Assembly: GCA_964524145.1 (NCBI GenBank)
Contig: CAZGCA010000025.1
Span: forward strand, 1 to 64,000
Origin: CAZGCA01 sp964524145
Lineage (GTDB): Bacteria > Hydrogenedentota > CAZGCA01
DNA length: 64,000 bases
Direction: 5' to 3'
This document shows positions 35,748-43,456 of this stretch, piece by piece; the first letter of the stretch is position 1; each line of letters begins with the position of its first letter. The position numbers and the translations under genes were made by a program. The notes under the pieces are model-generated. The model searched no databases. It was not told the DNA's origin and worked only from the letters and a program-made list of their open reading frames with translations.

Positions 35748-35889
35748 GTCCGATCCGACTCCCACTTCACATCGCGCATCCCGCAGCCAGACCCGGCCTC
35801 CCCACCCACGACTGAGAAGGTGCGTTCGGCTGGGCTTCGAACGCATCTTATCAGAGTTTAAGCGGCGGCGCAAGTGCTCCAAAGGAGAA

Positions 35890-36260
35890 CGGGCTGGCGC
35901 TGTTGAAAACGAGACGTGGTGTGCGACAATGAAGACCGACGCGGCGTTGAAACTATAGGGGTTGTGTAGAACGAGGAGGGACGATCGAGGGCATGGATTC
36001 TGGGATTTTTCGCGCTGCTTCTGCTGTGCATGGGAGTGTTGGAGATATTCTCGCCCAAGGCAGTGAACGCCATCCTGCACAAGCTCTCCAAAGAGAGCGT
36101 TCTCAAGGTTGTCGGCGCAGTCACCAACCTGCTTGGCGCGTTGCTGCTCTGGCTCACGGCCGCGTCCATGCCCGAACATAGCAGGACCAGCTTTGTCACG
36201 ATATTCGCCGCTGCCTTTGGGGTTGTGTGTGTGTTGAAAGGATTGGGGTTTCTGCTGATG
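35890..36260. repeat. Segmental duplication, copy 1 (372-bp type)
   Basis: This segment matches 38437-38808 with about 26 differences by eye (roughly 93 percent identity). It contains the promoter region (TTGAAA at 35903, GACAAT at 35925, spacing 16) and the first two-thirds of a small membrane protein gene. Similarity stops abruptly at 36260, where antisense kinase sequence begins. Confidence 0.85.
35988..36260 (+). pseudogene. Truncated copy of the small membrane protein gene
   Basis: This is a copy of the start of the gene at 38536. The ATG has become AGG (35988-35990), and the gene is cut off at 36260. The frame stays open across the junction into antisense kinase sequence, but no good start precedes it. 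The upstream promoter and GAGGAGGG site are kept, so it may still be transcribed. It is probably non-functional. Confidence 0.75.
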
Positions 36261-36262
36261 CC

Positions 36263-36874
36263 GGGCGCGATGTCGAGCCGTTCAAGCAGCTTCTTGTTCC
36301 AACGCCGGCTTGCGGTATCGAAGAATCCCGAGCTGGACCCGTTCGACGTGTCGGTTAAGAATCCGTCCTCTTGGGCGATCTCGCGTCTGATCCAGTCCGT
36401 TGGACAAAGCAGCGTGCGGGCTCTTCTGAACAACTTCCGGTCGGCTGTCTTGATTGCGTACAGTGTCGGTCCGGCGAAACCCTTCGCAATACCGCAGCCG
36501 CTCTTCTGGACGAGCCAGCCGCCGGTCCGACGAATCTCGCTGAGGACAGTTTCGCTGGATCTCTGGTCCTCCCAGGTCACGACATTGGTGAGCAACGTGG
36601 CGCGTTCGTCAAGGAGCACCATGCCGCGCATCTGGCCTGAGAACCCTATCGCGACGACGTCATCACTTTTCACACTGGCGGTCTGCATTGCGGCCCGTAT
36701 AGCGGCAAACGTCGCGCGTTTCAGAACGTTGGGGCTCCGTTCGGCGCGTTGGCCGTCCTTGACAGCGTAGCCGTATGCGGCCTGACCGAGACCTTGCAGC
36801 GAGCCCGTTTGCAGGTCAACGAGGAGCGCTTTCACGCTCCCCGTGCCAAGATCGATCCCTAGAGAGAGTCTCAT
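36263..36874 (-). pseudogene. Truncated FGGY-family sugar kinase (xylulokinase-like N-terminal half)
   Basis: The first 204 residues match FGGY kinases: SLGIDLGTGSVKALLVDLQT (phosphate-binding), FSGQMRGMVLLDE, VVTWEDQRSS and LLCPTDWIRREI. The C-terminal ATPase half, needed for catalysis, is absent. The frame runs on into the antisense of duplication copy 1, which gives no kinase sequence. I infer that a deletion or recombination at 36260-36262 removed the 3' half. It lies 26 bases after the radical SAM gene on the same strand, so it was once in its operon. Confidence 0.82.
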
Positions 36875-36900
36875 TGCCCAATGTCTGCAGAGGTTCCAGG

Positions 36901-38322
36901 CTAGAGGCGAATACCATAGCGTCGCAACCGGCGCATCGAGTTCAGACCTCTGAGCAAGAGGAATGCTGTGGCCAGTGGACCTGCTATTCTAACATGGCGA
37001 GCGAACCTGCGCAGTGACCTGAATTGCAGCCGGTAAAGCACGACATCCGCAACGAGAGGCAACGGAACACCTTTCAATCCGGGCGCTAGATATGGCGGAT
37101 CAAGACGCGCTCTTCTGCTATCTGCCTCGGACCACAGTATGTGCTTGAACCCTCCCTCTGCTATGGCAAGATCGAAGATCTCGGTGCCCGGATACGGAAC
37201 GCACTGGAAGCAGTATGCATAGTCCGGGTCACACTCCTCGAGGAACTTCAGCGTCCTCCGCAAGGAATCCGGCGTTTCGCCCGGAACCCCCGTAAGGAAC
37301 GTCAAGATCGACCACATCCCATGCTTCTTGCAGAGCCGAACAGTCTCCCGCACCTTGTCCAGATCGAGCTGCTTGCGTATTGTCTTTTGAATTCCCGGGT
37401 CCGCACTCTCGAGACCGAACCCCATCTGTCCGCATCCTGCACGCCTGAGGCGCACGATGGAGTCTTCGTTGATGCAATCGGCGCGACTCTGGCACGACCA
37501 CTTCACATCCAGGCCGCGTCTGTCAAGCTCGTCGCAGAACCGCTGCACGCGGTCGGCATCGAGCGTGAACACCTCGTCCTCGAAGAAGAACCTGTCCACG
37601 CCATAGTCGCGCACGATGGACTCCATCTCGTCCACAACCGCTTCAACGGCGCGAAACCGGACGCGCCGATCGGTCAGTTTCGCGTTTGCACAAAACGTGC
37701 AGTTGAACGGGCAACCCCTGCTCGAATTCATCGGCATGGTAAACTTCCGGTCAAGCCGAAGGAAAAACGTATCGCTCCACTTCCGAAACGGGATGAGCGA
37801 CCAGTCCGGCGGGCCGAGATCGTCCAGGTTCGCGACAAGCTCGCGTTGCACCGTAAACTCCAGCTTCCCGTTCTCGCCAACGTAGCAGATACCGGCAACG
37901 TCGTGGAAGTCGCGCCCGTCTCTTGTTCGGTCAATGATCTCCGCAGTCGTCAGCTCTCCGTCGCGGAGCACGACCGCGTCGCAATGGAATGCGGCATCCT
38001 CTGGAACGAGCGTCGTGTGGATGCCGCCACAGAGTATGAGCTTGTCCGGAAACGATCTGCGCACCACCTTGAGGAACTCTATGCTCTCGTGAACGAACAG
38101 AGTAAGCGGGATTGAGACGCCGATAACCATAGGGTCAAGCTTTCTGATCGCCTCGATGGTTTCCGTCACACCCATATTCAGGAACGGGGCGTCGATGACT
38201 GCGACCGAGTATCCCTGCCGCTTCAGGTATCCGCCCAAAGCCGGGAGCGAAAACAGCCATGCTACCTTGTGTTTGCTCGGCGCGTAGACTAGAGCGATGT
38301 CAGTACTGCATTCTCTTTCCAT
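36901..38322 (-). CDS. B12-binding-type radical SAM protein
   Basis: 473 residues from the ATG at 38322. The N-terminal 130 residues form a cobalamin-binding-like Rossmann fold (DIALVYAPSKHKVAWLFSLP, VIGVSIPLTLFVHESIEFL, LCGGIHTTLVPE). The radical SAM core follows with SSRGCPFNCTFCANAK and RFFFEDEVFTLD. GFGLESADPGIQ and the VPGETPDSLRRTL segment are typical of Mg-protoporphyrin-cyclase-like/BchE-type and lipid-modifying enzymes. A C-terminal hydrophobic stretch is possible. The substrate is unknown. The longer open frame upstream is antisense to duplication copy 2 and is not used. Confidence 0.83.
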   Translation of the reverse strand: MERECSTDIALVYAPSKHKVAWLFSLPALGGYLKRQGYSVAVIDAPFLNMGVTETIEAIRKLDPMVIGVSIPLTLFVHESIEFLKVVRRSFPDKLILCGGIHTTLVPEDAAFHCDAVVLRDGELTTAEIIDRTRDGRDFHDVAGICYVGENGKLEFTVQRELVANLDDLGPPDWSLIPFRKWSDTFFLRLDRKFTMPMNSSRGCPFNCTFCANAKLTDRRVRFRAVEAVVDEMESIVRDYGVDRFFFEDEVFTLDADRVQRFCDELDRRGLDVKWSCQSRADCINEDSIVRLRRAGCGQMGFGLESADPGIQKTIRKQLDLDKVRETVRLCKKHGMWSILTFLTGVPGETPDSLRRTLKFLEECDPDYAYCFQCVPYPGTEIFDLAIAEGGFKHILWSEADSRRARLDPPYLAPGLKGVPLPLVADVVLYRLQFRSLRRFARHVRIAGPLATAFLLLRGLNSMRRLRRYGIRL

Positions 38323-38436
38323 GCACTGTTCAACCTTGGGTTGACAGGAAACGGGCCCTCGAACCAAACACCCGTGCACTGCCGCGTTCTGCAGGTGGCA
38401 GTATAGCAGCGCCGCCGACGCCAAGTCAAGCAGCGC

Positions 38437-38808
38437 CGGGCCGGTGCTGTTGAAAAACGAGATGTGGTGTGCGACAATGAAGGCCGATGCGGCGTTGAAA
38501 CGATAGGGGTTGTGTAGAACGAGGAGGGACGATCGATGGCATGGATTCTTGGATTCTTCGCGCTGCTTCTGCTGTGCATCGGAGTATTGGAGATATTCTC
38601 GCCCAAGGCAATGAACGCCATCCTGCGCAAGCTCTCCAAAGAGGGAGTTCTCAAGGTTGTCGGCGCGGTCACCATCCTGCTTGGCGCGTTGCTGCTCTGG
38701 CTCACGGCTGCGTCCATGCCGGACCACGGCAGGACCAGCTTTGTCACGATATTCGCCGCTGCCTTTGGGGTGGTGTGTGTGCTGAAAGGATTGGGGATTC
38801 TGCTGATG
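38437..38808. repeat. Segmental duplication, copy 2
   Basis: This is the partner of 35890-36260. Here the duplicated sequence continues into the complete small membrane protein gene, so this copy is likely the original. Both copies keep the same promoter and ribosome-binding site. Confidence 0.85.
38450..38478 (+). promoter_or_regulatory. Sigma70-like promoter for the small membrane protein gene
   Basis: TTGAAA (38450-38455), 17 bases, GACAAT (38473-38478). The same elements occur in duplication copy 1 with a 16-base spacer. Confidence 0.5.
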
Positions 38809-38940
38809 TCGACGCGTTGGTCCAAGACGTGCCTATGGATGGCGGAAAAACCGGATTGGCTCAAGCGGGCGCACGGTATTGTGGCGCTGTTCTTCGCGGG
38901 GCTTGTCGCATTCGCCCTGGGCACCGTTCTCAAGATGTAG
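38536..38940 (+). CDS. Small multi-pass membrane protein
   Basis: 134 residues with about four hydrophobic segments (WILGFFALLLLCIGVLEIF, VVGAVTILLGALLLWLTA, FVTIFAAAFGVVCVLKGLGI, GIVALFFAGLVAFALGTVL). AGGAGG lies eight bases before the ATG. No family recognised. A truncated copy without a start codon lies at 35988. It precedes two pseudopilin genes by 31 bases, so it may belong to their operon. Confidence 0.7.
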   Translation: MAWILGFFALLLLCIGVLEIFSPKAMNAILRKLSKEGVLKVVGAVTILLGALLLWLTAASMPDHGRTSFVTIFAAAFGVVCVLKGLGILLMSTRWSKTCLWMAEKPDWLKRAHGIVALFFAGLVAFALGTVLKM

Positions 38941-38971
38941 CAGGAAGCGCTTGACGGGATAGGAGGAGCTG

Positions 38972-39901
38972 ATGATGTTCCAGCCGGGAACGTCACGCAT
39001 TCACGGGCCGGGGATCAGCAAGGGCGGGTTTACGCTTATCGAACTGCTGGTGGTCATAGCCATCATCGGCATACTGGCCGCCTTGCTGCTGCCGGCGTTG
39101 TCGCGTGCGAGAGAAGCTGCGCGTCGGGCGTCCTGCTCGAACAACCTCAAGCAGATGGGTCTGGCAATGCTGATGTACGCCCAGGAGTACGGCGGCAGGC
39201 TTCCGCAACGGCAGGTGTTCATGGTCGACGGCAGCCTGAGCAAGGAGATGATCTTCAACGGGCCGGCGATGATACCCGAGTACCTTTCGGACATCAGCGT
39301 TGTGTGGTGCCCGTCGTACACCAAGAACGATCCTGTTGGCTGGTACGACGGTGTCAAAGGCAACAACGACGGTATCGTGCAGCCTCAAGAGATTACGAAG
39401 GAACCGTTCGACTACACGGGGTGGCTGGTGGTGGCCGATGTGAACATACTTGGTCCCCTGATCGATACTCCGGGGGCAATGCCGGACGGCCGCTATTCGG
39501 AGACCCAGTTTCTCGAGACGCCGTGGGGCGCGTTGGCTATGGCGAGCTTCAATTCGAACGGTGCTGCCAGTGACCAAGACCTCACCGTGTCTGCGGAGTT
39601 CGCCGGGACACAGGTCGGCGGCGGCAATACGATCTACAGGCTGAGGCAGGGCATTGAACGGTTCATCATAACTGACATTAACAACCCCGCGGCAAGCGCC
39701 AAGGCGTCGAGCGAAATACCTATAATGTGGGACCATATTACCCTTGACATAAAGGATTTCACCCACGCACCAGGGGGCATCAACACGCTGTATCTCGACG
39801 GGCATGTCGAGTTCCTGACCTACCCGGGGAAGAAGTTCCCGATAACGAGAACGAGTGCCAAGATGTTTGGCCGGTACAACTGGCCGTTCGACGGCGTCTA
39901 G
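38972..39901 (+). CDS. Type II pseudopilin with H-X9-DG C-terminus, copy 1
   Basis: 309 residues. A short basic leader is followed by the prepilin cleavage site G-FTLIELLVVIAIIGILAALL and RAREAARRASCSNNLKQMGL, the pattern of DUF1559-like pseudopilins in PVC-type bacteria. The C-terminal 'H-X9-DG' processing-associated motif is present (HAPGGINTLYLDGHVEF). AGGAGGAG precedes the ATG. Such proteins form or cap pseudopilus-like fibres of a type II-like secretion system. A close paralogue follows. Confidence 0.87.
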   Translation: MMFQPGTSRIHGPGISKGGFTLIELLVVIAIIGILAALLLPALSRAREAARRASCSNNLKQMGLAMLMYAQEYGGRLPQRQVFMVDGSLSKEMIFNGPAMIPEYLSDISVVWCPSYTKNDPVGWYDGVKGNNDGIVQPQEITKEPFDYTGWLVVADVNILGPLIDTPGAMPDGRYSETQFLETPWGALAMASFNSNGAASDQDLTVSAEFAGTQVGGGNTIYRLRQGIERFIITDINNPAASAKASSEIPIMWDHITLDIKDFTHAPGGINTLYLDGHVEFLTYPGKKFPITRTSAKMFGRYNWPFDGV

Positions 39902-40055
39902 GTCCGGGCCGCGACCACTCGATACGCGGGCTGTCTTGCAATTCCGCGCTGTTCTCTGCTATTCTCTGCCGATTGGAGAGGCGTTAGAAGACGCGACACC
40001 AGTCAACCGAACCGGAGAGTAAAATCTGTTGCGATCAGGAATGAGAGGTGCAGAT

Positions 40056-40973
40056 ATGCTGCGGTGCAGAAGTAACGGGTATACGCTTGTCGAGGTCGTG
40101 GTGACGACAGCGATCCTCGGCGTGCTTGCGTTGATACTGATTCTGGCGATATCGCGTGCAAGAGAAGCCGTGCATCGGAGCACCTGCGTGAATAACCTCA
40201 GGCAGATAGGTCTTGCCTTTTCCCAGTACGCCCAGGAGAACGAGGGGAGGTTTCCGCCGCGGCAGGTGTTTAGGATGGACGGCAGCTTGAGCACGGAGAT
40301 GATATTCAGCGGGACCACGATGGTGCCCGAGTACATTACCGATATCAACGTGGTGTGGTGCCCGTCCTACTCGGAAGGCGAGCCGGTTGAATGGTACGAC
40401 AAGGCCAGAGGTAATAACGACGGCGTTGTTGAGCCCGGAGAGCTGACGACGGAGCCGTTTCACTATACCGGCTGGCTCCTGGTCGACGATGCCAACATTC
40501 TCGGCCCGCTCGCCGAATCCGAAAGTTCGGACCTCGGCAGCAGTTTCGCGGAGTCCGAGTATGCGAACACGCCGTGGGGCGACCTGGCGAAGGCCAACGT
40601 CGAGACCAACGGCGCGGCGAGCGATCGGGACTTCACGGTCTCCGCGGCCTATGCCGGCACCCAGGCGCACGATGGCGATACTATCTACCGGTTGCGGGAA
40701 GGTGTCGAGCGGTTCATCGTCACCGACGTTGATGATGAAACGGTCCTGACACGAACGCGAACCCAAATCCCGGTCATGTGGGACCACATAACCGCTGAGA
40801 TGAAAGCGCCACCGCACATGCCCGGCCGCGGCATAAATATCCTGTACCTGGACGGGCACGTCGCGTTCCGCAGGTTTCCGGTCCTGTCGATTTCGGCCAG
40901 CCAGGGATTTCCGGCGACGAACACGAGCGCCAGGATACTTGGTCGTTACGGCATGCCGTTCGACGGCATCTAG
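40056..40973 (+). CDS. Type II pseudopilin with H-X9-DG C-terminus, copy 2
   Basis: 305 residues from the ATG at 40056; a TTG at 40029 and an ATG at 40041 are in-frame alternatives. The leader ends in G-YTLVEVVVTTAILGVLALIL, with the conserved glutamate at position +5, then RAREAVHRSTCVNNLRQIGL. HMPGRGINILYLDGHVAF is the C-terminal H-X9-DG signature. It is a paralogue of the preceding gene. Its last 49 coding bases recur exactly at 44735-44783, beyond the ABC-3C island, so the island appears to have entered at the end of this gene. Confidence 0.86.
   Translation: MLRCRSNGYTLVEVVVTTAILGVLALILILAISRAREAVHRSTCVNNLRQIGLAFSQYAQENEGRFPPRQVFRMDGSLSTEMIFSGTTMVPEYITDINVVWCPSYSEGEPVEWYDKARGNNDGVVEPGELTTEPFHYTGWLLVDDANILGPLAESESSDLGSSFAESEYANTPWGDLAKANVETNGAASDRDFTVSAAYAGTQAHDGDTIYRLREGVERFIVTDVDDETVLTRTRTQIPVMWDHITAEMKAPPHMPGRGINILYLDGHVAFRRFPVLSISASQGFPATNTSARILGRYGMPFDGI
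40918..40966 (+). repeat. 49-bp direct repeat, left copy (end of pseudopilin gene)
   Basis: The sequence beginning CGAACACGAGCGCC and ending CCGTTCGACGG is identical to 44735-44783. It encodes the last residues of the pseudopilin, NTSARILGRYGMPFDG, here followed by Ile and stop. Together the two copies bracket a 3.8-kb segment. Confidence 0.9.
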
Positions 40974-41119
40974 CGCGACGGTTTCGCAGCAGGTTTGGCG
41001 CCTTTGGGGAGGAACTGGGCGAGCAGAACCAGTATCAGTCCGGCAAACGGGTTGCGGACAATCGCGACCGCGATTCCTGACACAAGAAGAAGCGTCCGCT
41101 GCATGCCGTTGTTAGCCAT
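40970..41119 (-). CDS. Possible 49-residue membrane peptide overlapping an attC-like site
   Basis: The frame starts at the ATG at 41119, inside the end of the ATPase gene, and reads MANNGMQRTLLLVSGIAVAI..., two hydrophobic stretches and a basic tail. It is convergent with the pseudopilin gene, overlapping by four bases. Its first half coincides with an attC-like inverted repeat (41042-41117), so it may be a chance reading of that site. The hydrophobic pattern argues for a real peptide. Confidence 0.3.
   Translation of the reverse strand: MANNGMQRTLLLVSGIAVAIVRNPFAGLILVLLAQFLPKGAKPAAKPSR
41042..41117 (-). other. Integron attC-like recombination site
   Basis: On the minus strand, R'' GGCTAAC (41117-41111) and R' GTTTGCC (41048-41042) are complementary except for one base. 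Inside, GCGGAC pairs with GTCCGC. The left arm carries the ATGCAG block also seen in the attC sites at 60-62 kb, and the loop forms a further stem (AATCGCG-AC-CGCGATT, 41060-41075). It begins within a few bases of the ATPase stop codon, as attC sites do after cassette genes. Confidence 0.45.
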
Positions 41120-42950
41120 TGTTTGGAATGAACCCTCGCCGCCCACGATCCGTACCTGTAAACTCAACAAAGTTGATGTCGCTACGGAGATCGTCAGGCG
41201 GTCCGTCGTTTTCTAAGATGATGACCTGCGCGTGCATGAATTCGGTTGCCAGCGACCGGTAGAAACCCTCCTTCACATCGACGGTGAAATTATCCTCACC
41301 AGCATCCGGCTGCCGGTAGACGATCAACGGCGAATCGATGATAACAAGTCCCGGATGCGGCTTCGAGTGGCTTTGGCAGTACTTGAGGAGAGCGAGACTG
41401 AAGGCTGCATGGGTGATGGCGCGAACACCCTTGCCGTGGGTCGCACGCTGCTGACCCGAGATCACGACATCTTGGTCCTTCTCGCTGAATGTCACGCGCT
41501 CAAGGCCAGGGAAATGCCAGCTGCGCAACAGCGCCTCGACCTGGCTACTGAAGCCTTCAGCCTCATCCGCACCAACCTCAGTCGGAGGACCATTGGCTCG
41601 TTCGCGTTTCGGCACCTTCTCGATTCCGCCGACAAGTTCTTCTAGTTCTCGAACACGCTCCAAAAGTTCAACCGCGTGTCCGACCTTGTCGCACTGAGAT
41701 TGGCTGTCGCGAAACTTCTGGAGGGCAACCTGAACGCGCGGCTGCAAGCTCTCCCGCAGCTGGGCACTGGCCCGCTCCAAATCTCTTGCGTTGACCTGTT
41801 GCTCTTCTTCCAGACGTATGACTTCCTTCTCGTTGGCACACAACGTTCCTTTCAGATCGGTGAGAAGCGTCCTTATCTTCTCCGCCTCTGCACTGCACGA
41901 ACTCGCGACCTCCTCAAACGAAAGGTGCGGTGTCTGATGCTGAACGTCGTGGTGCTCGGCGAGGGCTCCGCACACTGGGCAACGCTCTTCCTTCATTTGC
42001 CCAAGCCGGAGCCCTGCCTCCGATATCGATTCAAGGCGATGAAGGTCAGACGCATACTGCTCTTGCAGAAGATGAAACCGCTTCTGCAATTCGGCCAGAA
42101 CGGCGAGACGAGAGTCTACTTCTCGAAGGCCCTCCCATGCCTGTCGGCGGGCGCGTTCAAGTGCAGCCGCCGACTGCTGTTCGACCGCCAACGCTTGGGA
42201 CGCCTCTTCGAGCGACACCTGCAGGCGAGTGAGTTGTTCGTGGAGTTCTCTCTCTTCGCCCTCGACGCCAAAGTCGCTGACCCGCGCGCGGGCCTGCTCC
42301 AGAAGCTCCTCGATGATCTCGGACTGACTCTCGCGACGGACTTTCGAGACGTTCGGATCCTCCTTGGCGATGACGGACGAGTCATCGAAGCCGGTGAGCA
42401 GAAGACGAAACACGGAGCTTTCTACCGTCCGCGAAGTATATTGCCCGGAAAAGATAGGCGAAAGCTCGGCAATGACCGATGTCTCATGCACAAGGACAAG
42501 CCTGGCGATGTCTCGAAAGGTGAGCGTTCGGGTCTTGCCCTGCTGATTCGTCCGCACCTTCTTGCCGGTCAACCCGGATGCGCCAAGCAAGAAATGCGAG
42601 ACGGTATCTTCTTTGTCGGCATGGTGTTTCGCGCCAAGATCGAGAACGCCCGCACCATCTTGATGCAGGCGGAAGTCGCCGCCCCGAAGGCTTCGTTCCA
42701 GGACCAATTCCTCATCAGCGTCACCAATGCGGAGCCCCAGAAACACTGTGTCATACGAAGCAGCCTTAGAGATCTTTTTCGGCGTCAGGCTCCTGCCCAA
42801 CATGAAGTCAACGCATTGGGCGATAAAGGTCTTGCCAGTGTTCGAGGGGCCGACAACAACGTTCAGCCCGCGCGTGAACCGCACCTCGGCGTCTGCGACT
42901 TCGGAACCCTTCAGCGTTAGGCGCGTCAGACGGAAACCTTGGGTGTTCAT
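41112..42950 (-). CDS. ABC-3C system ATPase (DUF3732/SMC-like)
   Basis: 612 residues. Walker A GPSNTGKT is at residues 34-41. A long charged coiled coil covers about 210-500, broken by CPVCGALAEHH (about residue 330), a zinc-hook-like motif. The late part has a degenerate signature helix (GVRAITHAAFSLALLKYC) and Walker B GLVIIDSPL (about 534-542). This is the layout of DUF3732 ATPases in ABC-three-component systems, related to SbcC/RecN-type ATPases acting on nucleic acids. The start overlaps the stop of the middle component (ATGA), showing translational coupling. It is third in the operon and is followed directly by an attC-like site. Confidence 0.78.
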   Translation of the reverse strand: MNTQGFRLTRLTLKGSEVADAEVRFTRGLNVVVGPSNTGKTFIAQCVDFMLGRSLTPKKISKAASYDTVFLGLRIGDADEELVLERSLRGGDFRLHQDGAGVLDLGAKHHADKEDTVSHFLLGASGLTGKKVRTNQQGKTRTLTFRDIARLVLVHETSVIAELSPIFSGQYTSRTVESSVFRLLLTGFDDSSVIAKEDPNVSKVRRESQSEIIEELLEQARARVSDFGVEGEERELHEQLTRLQVSLEEASQALAVEQQSAAALERARRQAWEGLREVDSRLAVLAELQKRFHLLQEQYASDLHRLESISEAGLRLGQMKEERCPVCGALAEHHDVQHQTPHLSFEEVASSCSAEAEKIRTLLTDLKGTLCANEKEVIRLEEEQQVNARDLERASAQLRESLQPRVQVALQKFRDSQSQCDKVGHAVELLERVRELEELVGGIEKVPKRERANGPPTEVGADEAEGFSSQVEALLRSWHFPGLERVTFSEKDQDVVISGQQRATHGKGVRAITHAAFSLALLKYCQSHSKPHPGLVIIDSPLIVYRQPDAGEDNFTVDVKEGFYRSLATEFMHAQVIILENDGPPDDLRSDINFVEFTGTDRGRRGFIPNNG

Positions 42951-43456
42951 TGCGTCTCCTCAGCCCAGAGCACCGATTCCATCGCAAACTCGGCTCCCCA
43001 CTCCCCGACATGGTCGCGAACCATCTTCTCCAGGTCCGCATCCGAGATTGTGCCGAAGCTGCCGACCAGCCACGCAGCCCGCTGCCGTAGACCCACCACA
43101 TACTCCGTACGCAGCACGTCGAGAAAAGCTGCCGACCGCTCTGTGGCGGCGAAGAAAACGCCCGTTTCTTCGTAACATTGCTCGACAAGAGCACGACTCT
43201 GATAAAGAAGCAGCCCCTCCTGCAAAACGCCGCGCCGTACAAGGAGTTCAGTTCCCCGGTGGGGGGTTTGAGGATGCAAGCCGGGGGGGCCACCCGGTAT
43301 GTCGTCGGAATGAACGATGAGGTAGTCGAAAACGACGAGGCGCTGCAGCGAGTACGCGTCCGGGTACGCATCATTCAAAACCGCCAAGGCGCGGAGCCCT
43401 ATCTCGACGGGGCCATTGAACGGCGCGATGAATCGCCTTCTTTCTTCGGCCATCAT
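42947..43456 (-). CDS. ABC-3C system middle component
   Basis: 169 residues from the ATG at 43456, which overlaps the stop of the nuclease gene (ATGA). Features match my memory of middle component type 2 proteins: LRALAVLNDAYPDAYSLQRLVVFDYLIVHS, then GPPGLHPQTPHRGTELLVRR and GLLLYQSRALVEQCYEETGVFF. These look like a winged-helix region, followed by a helical tail ending AEFAMESVLWAEETQ. It has no catalytic motif and probably links the ATPase to the effector nuclease. An upstream in-frame start exists but would lie deep inside the nuclease gene. Confidence 0.72.
   Translation of the reverse strand: MMAEERRRFIAPFNGPVEIGLRALAVLNDAYPDAYSLQRLVVFDYLIVHSDDIPGGPPGLHPQTPHRGTELLVRRGVLQEGLLLYQSRALVEQCYEETGVFFAATERSAAFLDVLRTEYVVGLRQRAAWLVGSFGTISDADLEKMVRDHVGEWGAEFAMESVLWAEETQ

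Noticed and set aside
35748..36179. N-terminal extension of tldD
   Set aside because: The extra residues are antisense to the duplicated small membrane gene, and a good GTG with ribosome-binding site lies at 35747.
38323..38727. N-terminal extension of the radical SAM gene
   Set aside because: It is antisense to duplication copy 2. The B12-binding-like domain starts right after the ATG at 38322.
41676..42920. 414-residue plus-strand open frame
   Set aside because: It is antisense to the ABC-3C ATPase, whose Walker motifs, coiled coil and overlaps are convincing.
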